Assembly: GCA_016794025.1 (NCBI GenBank)
Contig: JAEUKX010000078.1
Location: forward strand, 1-64,000
DNA: 64,000 bases
Direction: 5' to 3'
Source: Rhodospirillales bacterium
GTDB taxonomy: Bacteria > Pseudomonadota > Alphaproteobacteria > CACIAM-22H2
The notes under the pieces are model-generated. The model saw only the letters and a program-made list of their open reading frames with translations. It searched no databases and was not told the DNA's origin. Of the stretch, positions 16,509 through 25,314 are shown in pieces; the stretch's first letter is position 1, and each line of letters opens with the position of its first letter. A program made the position numbers and the translations under genes.

Positions 16509-17468
16509 ATGACAAATTTCAAGCGAGGCTTCCTGGCCATCTTGGCCCTGATCGCGGTGGCGGCGATTTCGCCGGTATCCGCGCAGCAGCAGCCGCCTGC
16601 CAACAACGACGCGGTCCTGCTCGAGCAGCTCAAGGCGCCCGTGCAGGGTCGCGTGTCCATCCCGGACGCAAAGTCGGGCACGCTGATCCAGCCGCAGGGC
16701 CGCGAGTGGCGCGAGATGCGCGAAGGGCCGCTCAAGTCCGTCGGCGGCTGGCTGCTCGTGCTTGTCGTGCTGGCGCTGGCCGCGTTCATGGCTCTGCGCG
16801 GCCGCATCAAGGTCGATCACGGCATGTCCGGCCGTACGATCGAGCGCTTCAACGGCGTCGAGCGGTTCGCGCACTGGCTGGTCGCGTCCTGCTTCATCGT
16901 GCTGGGATTGAGCGGGCTGAACCTGACGTTCGGACTCTCGATCGTCCGCCCGATCGTCGGACCGGAGGCGTTTGCAAGCCTCACTCAGGCCGGTAAGATC
17001 GCGCACAACTATCTCAGCTTCCCGTTCTGCCTCGGCGTCCTGCTGATGGCGGCGATGTGGATCCGCCACAACATCTTCAATGCGGTCGACGCCGAATGGT
17101 TCGCGCAGGGTGGCGGCCTCCTGAAGAAGGACGTGCATCCGCCGGCCGGAAAGTTCAACGGTGGCCAGAAGGTCCTGTTCTGGCTCGTCGTGCTCGGATC
17201 GGTGGCTCTGGCGGTCAGCGGCTATATGCTGATGTTCCCGTTCTACTTCACCGACATCGCCGGCATGCAGCTGTCGCAGCTGGTGCATGCGATTGCCGGC
17301 ATACTGCTTGTTGCCGTCATCCTGGCGCACATCTATATCGGGTCGATCGGCATGGAAGGCGCCTTCGATGCGATGGGCTCGGGGCAGGTTGATGTCAATT
17401 GGGCCAAGGAGCACCACAGCCTCTGGGTCAAGGAGCAGCTCGGCGGCAAGGCGGCAGCCGACGACTGA
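16509..17468 (+). CDS. fdhC: Formate dehydrogenase cytochrome b (gamma) subunit
   Basis: 319-residue membrane subunit that anchors the complex and feeds electrons to the quinone pool. It has an N-terminal signal (MTNFKRGFLAILALIAVAAISPVSAQQ), then a periplasmic stretch and five hydrophobic segments, with His residues expected for heme b in RFNGVERFAHWLVASCF, IAHNYLSFPFCLG, MWIRHNIFN and LVHAIAGILLVAVILAHIYIG. I prefer the ATG at 16509, which has AGGGAGG nine bases upstream; the in-frame ATG at 16500 abuts that site. The gene closes the fdh operon and is followed by a strong terminator. Confidence 0.93.
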   Translation: MTNFKRGFLAILALIAVAAISPVSAQQQPPANNDAVLLEQLKAPVQGRVSIPDAKSGTLIQPQGREWREMREGPLKSVGGWLLVLVVLALAAFMALRGRIKVDHGMSGRTIERFNGVERFAHWLVASCFIVLGLSGLNLTFGLSIVRPIVGPEAFASLTQAGKIAHNYLSFPFCLGVLLMAAMWIRHNIFNAVDAEWFAQGGGLLKKDVHPPAGKFNGGQKVLFWLVVLGSVALAVSGYMLMFPFYFTDIAGMQLSQLVHAIAGILLVAVILAHIYIGSIGMEGAFDAMGSGQVDVNWAKEHHSLWVKEQLGGKAAADD

Positions 17469-17491
17469 TCAAGCCTCATAGTGACAGCAGG

Positions 17492-17521
17492 AAAGCGGCG
17501 GCTTCTGGCTGCCGCTTTTTT
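17492..17521 (+). terminator. Rho-independent terminator after fdhC
   Basis: AAAGCGGC (17492-17499) pairs with GCCGCTTT (17511-17518) around an 11-base loop and runs into TTTTTT. It begins 24 bp after the fdhC stop and separates the fdh operon from the WD40 gene. Confidence 0.85.
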
Positions 17522-17613
17522 GTTTGCGAGGCCGACACATCTGGAGATCGGCCGAGGCCCATCCCGGCCAATTCCCGGCTCAGGAGCGCGTCGATCGAGG
17601 ATCGGAGTAGCGA

Positions 17614-18576
17614 ATGTGGAAATGCAACGTCACGGCGGTGCTGGCTCTTTCCATCGCCTTGGCGCCGTCACCGGTTCAGTCCGACCTGCTTGGGCACGGG
17701 GCAATGGTCAACAGCGTGGCAGTGTCGCCGGACGGAACCAGGCTCGTCTCGGCGAGCTGGGACTATACGGTGCGGCTGTGGGACCTTAAGGCCCAGTCTG
17801 AGCTGCGGGTGCTTGACGGCCATACGGCGTCCGTGAACGCCGTCCTGTTTCTTCCAGACGGTGAAAGCGCGATTTCCGGCAGCTGGGATCATAAGATAAT
17901 CCGCTGGGATCTTCGGACCGGCAAGGAAACCGCCCGTCTCGAGGGGCACGTCAACAATGTTGCCGGCATCGCGCTCAGCCGGGATGGGAAGCTGCTTGCG
18001 TCCGCGAGCTGGGACCACACGGTGAAGCTGTGGGATCTCGATCGCAACGCGCTTGTCCGTACCTTCGAAGGACACCAAGCCAACGTCATGCAGGTCGCGT
18101 TTGCGATGAACGACCGGGAACTGGTCTCGGTCAGCTACGACCTCACCGTGAAGATCTGGGAAATCGAGTCAGGGAAGGAAGTCGCCAGTCTTACAGGTCA
18201 CGAGACAAGCGTGAATGCCGTCGCGGTGACACCGGATGGACGAACCGCACTTACCGGAAGCACCGATGGCGCAATCCTGCGCTGGGATATTGCCGAGCGT
18301 CGACTTTCCGGTAGCTTGCCCGGTCACGCGGCATTCGTCACGGGTCTTGCGATTTCAGCCGACGGAAAGCGCGCGCTGTCCGGCGGGGGCGACAGGCTGA
18401 TGCGCTATTGGGATATCGCGGGGGCTAAGCAACTCCGGCAGTTTGCCGGTCACGAGAAGCCGGTTTGGGCGGTCGCGTTCTCGGCCGATGGCAAGCGCGG
18501 AATCTCAGGCGGATACGACACCTTGATTAAGGTCTGGTCGCTAGATACGGGTGAGCCGGTTGAACCCGGTAAGTGA
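17614..18576 (+). CDS. Exported WD40-repeat beta-propeller protein
   Basis: 320 residues, with an N-terminal signal peptide (MWKCNVTAVLALSIALAPSPVQS) followed by seven WD40 repeats, each ending in variants of LWDL, RWDL or YWDI (for example SASWDYTVRLWDL, SGSWDHKIIRWDL, SASWDHTVKLWDL). The fold is thus a seven-bladed propeller predicted to sit in the periplasm. It has no catalytic motif or heme site. Elsewhere such exported propellers are sometimes linked or fused to cytochromes c; here a cytochrome c gene is next door on the opposite strand. A scaffold role for the formate electron chain is plausible but unproven. Confidence 0.9.
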   Translation: MWKCNVTAVLALSIALAPSPVQSDLLGHGAMVNSVAVSPDGTRLVSASWDYTVRLWDLKAQSELRVLDGHTASVNAVLFLPDGESAISGSWDHKIIRWDLRTGKETARLEGHVNNVAGIALSRDGKLLASASWDHTVKLWDLDRNALVRTFEGHQANVMQVAFAMNDRELVSVSYDLTVKIWEIESGKEVASLTGHETSVNAVAVTPDGRTALTGSTDGAILRWDIAERRLSGSLPGHAAFVTGLAISADGKRALSGGGDRLMRYWDIAGAKQLRQFAGHEKPVWAVAFSADGKRGISGGYDTLIKVWSLDTGEPVEPGK

Positions 18577-18623
18577 CGGCGAACAAGGCCATAACGTCTT
18601 CAAAGGGGACGAGCGAGCGCCTC

Positions 18624-18655
18624 AAAAAAACAATGCCCGCGCCTTGGCGCGGGCA
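18624..18655 (-). terminator. Rho-independent terminator for the cytochrome c / small protein unit
   Basis: Read on the minus strand, TGCCCGCGCC and GGCGCGGGCA form a very stable GC hairpin followed by TTTTTTT (18624-18630). It lies 29 bp after the 43-residue gene and between two converging units. On the plus strand the hairpin has no T-tract. Confidence 0.85.
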
Positions 18656-18683
18656 ATGCCAGATCGATTAGGTCCGATCTGCT

Positions 18684-18815
18684 TCAGTTGTGCGAGACGC
18701 GCGCGCTCGACGTGCTGAAGGCCATGTCCACCGGCTTGTTTACTTCTCCCAAGACCGTGGCGGCCACGACTGCGAGGACCAACGCGACGGCAGCACTCGC
18801 TAAAAAGGCATTCAT
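18684..18815 (-). CDS. Small single-pass membrane protein (43 aa)
   Basis: A 43-residue gene: one N-terminal membrane helix (MNAFLASAAVALVLAVVAATVLG) followed by a short tail, EVNKPVDMAFSTSSARVSHN. GGGAGGGGCGA immediately precedes the ATG, and a strong terminator follows, so it is very likely translated. It lies 73 bp downstream of the cytochrome c gene on the same strand. The tail resembles small anonymous proteins I associate with cytochrome genes in Rhizobiales. It could be a membrane anchor or small subunit for the neighbouring cytochrome, in the manner of CydX-type peptides (inference). The function is unknown. Confidence 0.7.
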   Translation of the reverse strand: MNAFLASAAVALVLAVVAATVLGEVNKPVDMAFSTSSARVSHN

Positions 18816-18888
18816 TCGCCCCTCCCGATCTGTTTCGAGGAAATATAGCGATAATCTGCAAAAAATCAATAAATCCTTTTCTGCTAAG

Positions 18889-19287
18889 TCACTTAACGCC
18901 CATCTTGTGCTTGAGCCAGAACAGCAGGTCGACCCGGTCCTGACCAATCGCGAGACCGCCATACATCTTGTTTCCTGGCATGAAGTCTTGGGTCGCCGCC
19001 AGATAGGCATCAAGATTGGCGTCGCTCCAGATCACGCCGGAATTTTTCATCGCCTCGGAATAGCGATAGTCGGCCTGACTGCCTGCCGGTCGGCCGAATA
19101 TCCCGAATAGCCTTGGGCCGACGAGGTTGCGCCCATTGGGCTCCAAGGTATGGCAGTTCCTGCATTTGCCCCACAGTTCCTCACCGCGCTCGAGACTCGG
19201 TGGCTCAAGCGCTTGTGCGCGCACTGCCGACGCGACCACGGCGGCAATCAGGATGGCGAGCAGGTGGGGGGAGGTCAATTGCGGCAC
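18889..19287 (-). CDS. Class I cytochrome c, monoheme, periplasmic
   Basis: 132-residue exported electron carrier. It has a signal peptide (HLLAILIAAVVASAVRAQA), heme-binding CRNCH at residues 42-46 and a Met ligand region in DFMPGNKMYG, with the class I pattern NLVGPRLFGIFGRPAG. The start is a GTG; the ribosome site is weak. It is followed by the 43-residue membrane protein and a terminator, and is divergent from the Fe-S protein gene at 19399. It could accept electrons from formate or thiosulfate oxidation (inference). Confidence 0.9.
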   Translation of the reverse strand: MPQLTSPHLLAILIAAVVASAVRAQALEPPSLERGEELWGKCRNCHTLEPNGRNLVGPRLFGIFGRPAGSQADYRYSEAMKNSGVIWSDANLDAYLAATQDFMPGNKMYGGLAIGQDRVDLLFWLKHKMGVK

Positions 19288-19398
19288 GTCTCGGGCGGCT
19301 GGTCTTTTGTCATCGAAACTCTATAATTTGTTGAAGAAAAAACCAAATCCCGATTGTCCTGCAGTGGGCGGATCGGGTTTCAAGGGCAAAGACGACCC

Positions 19399-21456
19399 AT
19401 GAGTCTGAACGGTAAGCGCCTGCTGATCTGCAATTGCGAAGGCACGATGCCGATCGACGGGAAGGCGTTGGCACGAGCCTGCACCGTCGGCGCTGACGGC
19501 AGGGCATCGCGCGAGGGTGATCTGGAAGTATTCACCCAGCTCTGCCGGTCGCAACTCGACCGTTTCCGCAAGGTGCTCGGAAACGCTGATCCGCTCGTCG
19601 TCGCCTGCACGCAGGAGGCGCCGCTCTTCGAAGAGGTCCGCGCGGAGGGCAACGCGGCGCAGGCCATTTCGTACGTGAATATCCGCGAGACCGCCGGCTG
19701 GTCTGATGAGGCGTCGGCTGCGACCCCGAAGATAGCGGCTCTTCTTGCTGCTGCCGGCGTGAATCCGCCACCTGTTTCGACCGTTCCCTTCAAGTCATCG
19801 GGGGTCACCCTCGTTTACGGAAGCAATGAAGACGCCCTTTCGGCTGCCCGTCAGCTTGCGAGCCGTCTGAACATCACGGTGATGCTCGATAGGCCTGCGG
19901 ATATACCTGGCCAGCCGAAAATGGACATTCCTGTTGTCCAGGGTCGCGTGCGCAACGCGCGCGGGCATCTTGGCGCCTTTGAATTGATCGTCGACGACTA
20001 CGCAATACCGGCCCCTTCTTCGCGCGGTGTCCTTAAATTCGGTCCGCCGCGGCAGGGCGCCAGTTCCCGATGCGATATCATTATCGACCTGACCGGCGGG
20101 GCACCGCTTTTCCCAGCACACGAGAAGCGCGATGGCTATCTCCGCCCGGATCCGAAGGATCCTGCAGCGGTGCAACGCGCGTTGCTCGAAGCGACCGATC
20201 TTGTCGGCGAGTTCGACAAGACGATCTACGTGCAATATCACGCGGATTTGTGCGCCCATTCCCGATCCCGGAAGACCGGCTGCAATCGCTGCCTCGATGT
20301 CTGCCCGACGGGCGCAATTGTGCCGGCAGGCGACAAGGTCGCCTTCGATCCCCATGTCTGTGCGGGCTGCGGCGCTTGCGGCGCGGTCTGTCCAACCGGG
20401 GCGGCCGATTTCCGTCTTCCGCCCGCCGCCACGCTTTCCGAAAAACTGCGCACCTTGCTGCTTACGTTTCACGCCGCTGGCGGTCATGAAGCGGTCCTGC
20501 TGGTCCACGACGGTGGGCACGGTGCGCCATTGATCGATGCGTTGGCCCGACTGGGCAATGGCCTGCCTGCCCGGGTGCTTCCCGTCGAGGTTCACTCCAT
20601 CGTCGAGCTTGGAATCGACTTCTTCGCTTCAGCTTTCGCCTATGGCGCCGCAGCGGTTCGTGTGCTCTCGGCGCCTCGGCGCGGCGATCTTCTTCCCCTG
20701 GCCCAGTCTGTCGGGCTTGCCGAGGCGATCCTCGGCGGTCTCGGCTTTGGCAGCGGCCGCATCGGGCTGATCGACACGGAAGATCCGGACGAGCTCGGCG
20801 GCGCGCTGAGAGCACTCACCGTCGCCAATGCGCCAGCCGCTTCGCGCCATCTGGCGATAGGGAACAAACGCGAGCTCGCAAAGCTGGGATTGCGGCATTT
20901 GCACAAGGCCGCTCCAGCGCCTGCCGAGCGGGTCGGATTGCCGCCTGGGGCGCCATTCGGAAATGTCGTCGTTGATACAGGAGGGTGCACGCTGTGCCTG
21001 TCCTGCGTGTCCGCTTGCCCGACGGGTGCGCTGATCGACGATCCCGACCGGCCGCGTCTGAGATTCATCGAGGATGCCTGTGTGCAATGCGGTCTATGCA
21101 AGGCCACCTGCCCGGAGAAGGTGATCTCGCTCGAGCCACGTTTCAATTTCCTCGCGGAGGCCGCTTCGCCGCGCCTTCTCAAGGAGGAGGAGCCGTATCA
21201 CTGCATTCGCTGCTCCAAGCCTTTCGGCATCAAGTCGTCCGTCGAGCGGATCGCCGAGAAGCTTGGCGGGAAGCATTGGATGTTTTCCGAAAGCAAGATG
21301 CTGGACCGCATTCGTATGTGCGCGGATTGTCGTGTGGTCACCCAGACGGAAGACGCAATCGATCCATATGCGGGCGCCCCGCGACCGGCGGTTCGCACCA
21401 CTGACGACTATCTGGCCGAGCGCGAGAAAGGCCGGGAGAAAAAGGAACCGTCCTGA
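19399..21456 (+). CDS. Multi-[4Fe-4S] ferredoxin-like protein of the formate dehydrogenase region
   Basis: 685-residue cytoplasmic protein. It has four ferredoxin-type motifs in two pairs: CNRCLDVCP from Cys295 with CAGCGACGAVCP from Cys321, and CTLCLSCVSACP from Cys530 with CVQCGLCKATCP from Cys561. Further paired cysteines occur at the start (LLICNCEGTM) and the C-terminus (CIRCSKP, CADCRVV). This large Fe-S protein is a regular member of alphaproteobacterial formate dehydrogenase clusters; its role is unproven, probably electron delivery or cofactor sulfuration during maturation. The ATG giving MSLNGKRLLICNC is chosen. No membrane segment or signal peptide. Confidence 0.85.
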   Translation: MSLNGKRLLICNCEGTMPIDGKALARACTVGADGRASREGDLEVFTQLCRSQLDRFRKVLGNADPLVVACTQEAPLFEEVRAEGNAAQAISYVNIRETAGWSDEASAATPKIAALLAAAGVNPPPVSTVPFKSSGVTLVYGSNEDALSAARQLASRLNITVMLDRPADIPGQPKMDIPVVQGRVRNARGHLGAFELIVDDYAIPAPSSRGVLKFGPPRQGASSRCDIIIDLTGGAPLFPAHEKRDGYLRPDPKDPAAVQRALLEATDLVGEFDKTIYVQYHADLCAHSRSRKTGCNRCLDVCPTGAIVPAGDKVAFDPHVCAGCGACGAVCPTGAADFRLPPAATLSEKLRTLLLTFHAAGGHEAVLLVHDGGHGAPLIDALARLGNGLPARVLPVEVHSIVELGIDFFASAFAYGAAAVRVLSAPRRGDLLPLAQSVGLAEAILGGLGFGSGRIGLIDTEDPDELGGALRALTVANAPAASRHLAIGNKRELAKLGLRHLHKAAPAPAERVGLPPGAPFGNVVVDTGGCTLCLSCVSACPTGALIDDPDRPRLRFIEDACVQCGLCKATCPEKVISLEPRFNFLAEAASPRLLKEEEPYHCIRCSKPFGIKSSVERIAEKLGGKHWMFSESKMLDRIRMCADCRVVTQTEDAIDPYAGAPRPAVRTTDDYLAEREKGREKKEPS

Positions 21457-21561
21457 GCGGAACGTGATTGGTGCACCCATTCGATTGCAGACGGCTTCGG
21501 GACCGCATCGCGCCTGACGGATGAGCGCTGGCCAAGCCGTTTCGTCGGTGGGACGGTCCGC

Positions 21562-22950
21562 TCAGTCGATTGCGCCGATCAGGTCGAGCTTTGCATCGGC
21601 GAGGTAGCCGTACCTGTTGATCCATACGCGACCGTCAGCGGCGTCAAATGCGGCCCGCAGTCTTTCTCCGAAGTCCGAAACGGGTCCATAGCCGTGCGCC
21701 AGCGAATATATCGGCGTTTTCCCCGCCGCTTGCCGGGCTGCTGCGATCTTGCGCATCTGGGCCGCGCGATCGACGGGGTGTGGTGAATCGCTCTCCGGAT
21801 ATTGAGCGATGGCCGCTCCATAGTGTGTCGGATCGTCGCACAGGTCGAACAGTGCGGCCACCAGCGGGGCGATGTCCTCGAGAGTGCCAAGATTCGGATT
21901 GTCCTTCAGAAGGCGCCTTGTCCATGAACCGACCATCATTGGCCAATGCATGGTGAAGAGCTTGACGGAAATGGCATCCACGCCGGCGGCCGCGAAGTCG
22001 AATCCGGAAATTGCCGTCCAAGGCGGCGGGAAGCTGCGCAACAAAACGCCCTTGCCCGGCACTGCGTCGCGAACGGCTGCGATGAGGTTGCTGACAAGCC
22101 GCCGACGCATGCGTATTGCGTCCATCACGCCCGGATAGCGCGCAAGAACTTCTGCGAGCGCGGGTTGCACGTCCTCGGCACTTGCGAGGCCAGAAAGCTC
22201 AGCGCGTGTCATTTCACGCGTCAGCCAATCGTAAAATCGGCCCGTATCCAGACGCATGCGGTCGAAGTCGAATCCGAAAGCCTTGGCTGAATCGCGCGCA
22301 TGAGCCGAGAAATCGAAGAACGCGCTGTCCAGCGTGTAGGGTGGATACTCAGGCCAGTCGATATGGAACCCGTCGATTTCCGGATATGCCGCAGCAAGAT
22401 CTTTCAGCAGCGCACATGTATAGGCGACGATATGCGGGCTCGCCAGCGAGCCATTCTTGTCGAGCCGGTCACCCGCACGTTGACCATCGAATTTTGTCGG
22501 TTCGTCGTCGGCGACCGGTCCGCCGAACTGCACGCGATAGCCAGGTGGAATTGCGGCCTGCACCTGCATATGAACTTTAAGTCCGCGTTTGTGGGCGTTA
22601 TCTACCGCGGCGGCGACAAGCGCCCCTTCGCGCGCCGTATGCTCGTCCGGCTTCGGCGGTTGATAGCGAAGCCCATCGTAGAAACGTGTATCTGGTTCAT
22701 ACGCCACCGATGTCTGTACAAAAAGTTCCCGCCGCCCCCAGAGTGGCCGATCGAGAAGCCGTACGGTCCCGAGGCCGCCGTCGATCGGCGGTTCACGACC
22801 GCCATGTGCCTGGTCGGACGGTCGCATCACATACGGTGATGTTGCAATTGCGGCCGGATTGGCACGACGCTGGATGTTGTCGAGGGCTCCGTCGACCCCT
22901 TCAGTCTGGAAGAACTCGGGGAAGACGATGATGCCGATGTCGCGTTTCAT
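21562..22950 (-). CDS. Putative glycoside-hydrolase-like TIM-barrel protein
   Basis: 462-residue soluble protein I cannot assign to a named family with certainty. The pattern GALVAAAVDNAHKRGLKVHMQVQAAIPPG, then EIDGFHIDWPEYPPYTLDSAFFDFS and later GVDAISVKLFTMHWPMMVGSW resembles TIM-barrel glycosidase-like proteins of the 'putative glycosyl hydrolase' class, with the IDWPEYP Asp/Glu as possible catalytic or substrate-binding residues. There is no signal peptide. It is the third gene of a minus-strand unit with a sulfatase and an SDR dehydrogenase, suggesting work on a sulfated or otherwise modified sugar inside the cell (inference). Confidence 0.55.
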   Translation of the reverse strand: MKRDIGIIVFPEFFQTEGVDGALDNIQRRANPAAIATSPYVMRPSDQAHGGREPPIDGGLGTVRLLDRPLWGRRELFVQTSVAYEPDTRFYDGLRYQPPKPDEHTAREGALVAAAVDNAHKRGLKVHMQVQAAIPPGYRVQFGGPVADDEPTKFDGQRAGDRLDKNGSLASPHIVAYTCALLKDLAAAYPEIDGFHIDWPEYPPYTLDSAFFDFSAHARDSAKAFGFDFDRMRLDTGRFYDWLTREMTRAELSGLASAEDVQPALAEVLARYPGVMDAIRMRRRLVSNLIAAVRDAVPGKGVLLRSFPPPWTAISGFDFAAAGVDAISVKLFTMHWPMMVGSWTRRLLKDNPNLGTLEDIAPLVAALFDLCDDPTHYGAAIAQYPESDSPHPVDRAAQMRKIAAARQAAGKTPIYSLAHGYGPVSDFGERLRAAFDAADGRVWINRYGYLADAKLDLIGAID

Positions 22951-22976
22951 GAAGATTTCCGATCCGATTGAAGGCC

Positions 22977-23738
22977 CTACGTTAACCCGGCATCGACGAC
23001 GTAGCTGTGTGCCGTGCAGCCACGCGCGTTGTCCGAAGCGAGGAACAGGACCATCTGCGCCACGTCCCAGCCGTCGAGGCGCTGCCGGATGGCCTGTGTT
23101 TCAAGAATCTGGGGAATGCGATCGGGGGTCTGCCAGAGCCGGCGCTGCCGTTCGGTATCGATGGCGCCAGGCACAACACCGACCACGCGAATACCGGACG
23201 GCCCAAGCTCGCGTGCCAGGCCGCGGACCATGGCTTCGATTCCCCCTTTTGCAACGAGATAGCCTGCCATTGCGGGCCATCCGCGTCGTGCCGTGACAGA
23301 GCCAAGCATGACAATGACACCGCCGCCGCGCGCAGTCATGGATCGGGCGGCGGCCTGCGCGCAGAAGAACTGGTGGTCAAGATTGATCGCCAGCGTTTTC
23401 TGCCAGGACTCCGGCGTAACGCTGGACCATGAATGCCGCATGTCGTTCGCCGCGTTTGTCACCATGATGTCGATCGGGCCGGCATCAACGATCTCGCGCA
23501 TTACAGAAGCGCGCGCGTTCACGTCGGCCAGATCGGCAATTCGGACGGTCAGCCGCCGTCCGGAATTTGCAGCGCGGAGCAGCTCCGCAGCGGCGCCATC
23601 GTAGTCGATCGCCTCTACAATCGCATCCTGATCGAGAAGGGCTTCCACGATGCACTGGCCAATGCCCGAGGCGCCGCCGGTGACCACTGCGCGTCGCCCT
23701 GCGAGGCTTGGAAGATGCATGACCGCCTTTCCGGTCAT
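22977..23738 (-). CDS. Short-chain dehydrogenase/reductase (SDR)
   Basis: 253-residue classical SDR. NAD(P)-binding TGGASGIG at residues 20-27, NAAN motif at 95-98 and catalytic Asn119, Ser147, Tyr160 and Lys164 (GYLVAK) are all present. Asp in AIDYDG (about 45-47) after beta-2 favours NAD over NADP. Its ATG overlaps the sulfatase stop (ATGA), so the two are coupled. It probably oxidises the alcohol or sugar released or handled by this operon; the substrate is unknown. Confidence 0.9.
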   Translation of the reverse strand: MTGKAVMHLPSLAGRRAVVTGGASGIGQCIVEALLDQDAIVEAIDYDGAAAELLRAANSGRRLTVRIADLADVNARASVMREIVDAGPIDIMVTNAANDMRHSWSSVTPESWQKTLAINLDHQFFCAQAAARSMTARGGGVIVMLGSVTARRGWPAMAGYLVAKGGIEAMVRGLARELGPSGIRVVGVVPGAIDTERQRRLWQTPDRIPQILETQAIRQRLDGWDVAQMVLFLASDNARGCTAHSYVVDAGLT

Positions 23739-25228
23739 CCTGCCCCCACGACCTTTGTCGGATCAGTCGGCGCAAGCGGCGGGAAATGGACGCCACGCTG
23801 GCCCGACAGGCCGCGGTTCGCGGCCGCATCGTCCGGAAAATCCGGCATTCCGACCAGCCTTCCTTCCTGAACCCAGCCAAGATCTTCGCCGTAGAGTTCG
23901 GCAATCAGCCGCTCTGTCAGGCGAGCGCGGGTTGGGGTGGACGAAGCGTCGGCAGCAAGATCATGCTGTTCCAGCGGATCGGCGGCGATATCAAAAAGCT
24001 GGAGGACGTTGCCTGCCGGATACCAGATCAGCTTGTGGCGGCCGTCGTGTATCATCCGGGTTGCCTTCTTGCCCGCCAGTGACTCGCAATAGAGCGTCTC
24101 GCGCCGCGTGCCGGTCACCATCGAGCGTCCCTCGCAGGTCTCCGGCACAGGGATATCGCAAAGCTCGAGCAGCGTCGGCATGACGTCCTGAAGGCCAACA
24201 AGGCGGTCGTCAGTCCTGCCGACAAGCCGGGAAGCGCCGGCAGTGCCAACCAGAATCATCGGGATTCCTACCGATCCTTCGTACATCAGACGCTTTGCAT
24301 AGAAGCCGTTCGCGCCAAGCATGTCTCCATGATCGCCTGTCACGAGGATGATCGTGTCGTCGAGGATCTCCTCCTCCCGCAAGGTGCCGATGACGAGCCG
24401 GAGCTGGTGATCGATGTGCGTGCACTGCGCGTAGAAAGCACGCAGCATGTCGGCCTGCTCGGCTGGCCTCAGTTCTGGCCAAAAATTCCGCACAGCACGC
24501 GCCGCGTAGGGCAGGGTGCTAGCTTGGCGTGCCCACGTCGCCATTGGCGGCAAGGTGATCTCGCGGTTCCGGTATCGTTCGAAATAACTCGCGAGCGGCA
24601 CGATCGGAGGATGCGGATGGGTATATGAAACATGCCAGAGGGCCGGGCGGGTGGGATCACGGCGCTTTATGATGCGCGCGGCCATGGCAGTGGTCCATGC
24701 CGTGACATGAAGATCCTCTGGCAAGTGCCAGGTGCGCCAGCCATATTCGTTGTTGCTCATGCCATGGAGAAACTGGGCACCGGCATGCCCCTTGTCGGCG
24801 AGGAATATCTCATAGTCGTCGACGGACCCAAGATGGCTGCGCCCTTCCTCGGCGATTAGCGCGTCGTCAAAGCCGATCCGGTCGCGCTGGGGATAGACAT
24901 GAAGCTTGCCGACGGCGAAGGTTTGATAGCCCGCGTTTCCGAAGGTCCGTGCGAGCGTGGGAAGATTGCGTGGCATCGGCAGTGCAGTCTGGAATTCCCG
25001 GTCGCCGTGGCCGCGCGGACTCGTTCCGGTCATCATCGACCGGCGTGCCGGGATGCAGATCGGGCACTCTGAATAAGCTCGCGTGAAGCGGGTTCCGATC
25101 GATGCCAGCCGATCAAGGGTCGGCGTCTCGACTGCTGGGTGGCCAGCGATCCCCATCATGGATCCAGGCCACTGGTCAACGGACACGAACAGAACATTGG
25201 GGCGTTTGCCCGACGGTTCTCGACTCAC
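23735..25228 (-). CDS. Sulfatase (type I, cysteine-type FGly)
   Basis: 497-residue arylsulfatase-superfamily hydrolase. The N-terminal metal-binding RPNVLFVSVDQWPGS, the formylglycine motif C58-I-P-A-R62 followed by SMMTG, and the second metal site ILVTGDHGDMLGANGFYAK are intact, so it should hydrolyse a sulfate (or phosphonate) ester after Cys58 is converted to formylglycine. No signal peptide is seen, suggesting a cytoplasmic enzyme. I chose the GTG at 25228, preceded by GGGGGAG, over a TTG nine codons upstream. It heads an operon with the SDR and the TIM-barrel protein; a LysR gene is divergent. Confidence 0.88.
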   Translation of the reverse strand: MSREPSGKRPNVLFVSVDQWPGSMMGIAGHPAVETPTLDRLASIGTRFTRAYSECPICIPARRSMMTGTSPRGHGDREFQTALPMPRNLPTLARTFGNAGYQTFAVGKLHVYPQRDRIGFDDALIAEEGRSHLGSVDDYEIFLADKGHAGAQFLHGMSNNEYGWRTWHLPEDLHVTAWTTAMAARIIKRRDPTRPALWHVSYTHPHPPIVPLASYFERYRNREITLPPMATWARQASTLPYAARAVRNFWPELRPAEQADMLRAFYAQCTHIDHQLRLVIGTLREEEILDDTIILVTGDHGDMLGANGFYAKRLMYEGSVGIPMILVGTAGASRLVGRTDDRLVGLQDVMPTLLELCDIPVPETCEGRSMVTGTRRETLYCESLAGKKATRMIHDGRHKLIWYPAGNVLQLFDIAADPLEQHDLAADASSTPTRARLTERLIAELYGEDLGWVQEGRLVGMPDFPDDAAANRGLSGQRGVHFPPLAPTDPTKVVGAG

Positions 25229-25314
25229 GGCGCTCCCCCACGGATGTTTGACCAATCGTCATCTAATTGTTATCTATGTTAAAATAAATAATTTTTATCA
25301 TATGGAGTTTGAGT
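25229..25314. promoter_or_regulatory. Divergent promoter region, sulfatase operon / LysR
   Basis: This 86-bp gap contains a run of more than 40 bases that is almost pure A/T (about 25262-25303), in contrast with the GC-rich surroundings, and is the only place for the promoters of both divergent units. LysR regulators commonly act from such a shared region; I cannot define a single T-N11-A site. Confidence 0.4.
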
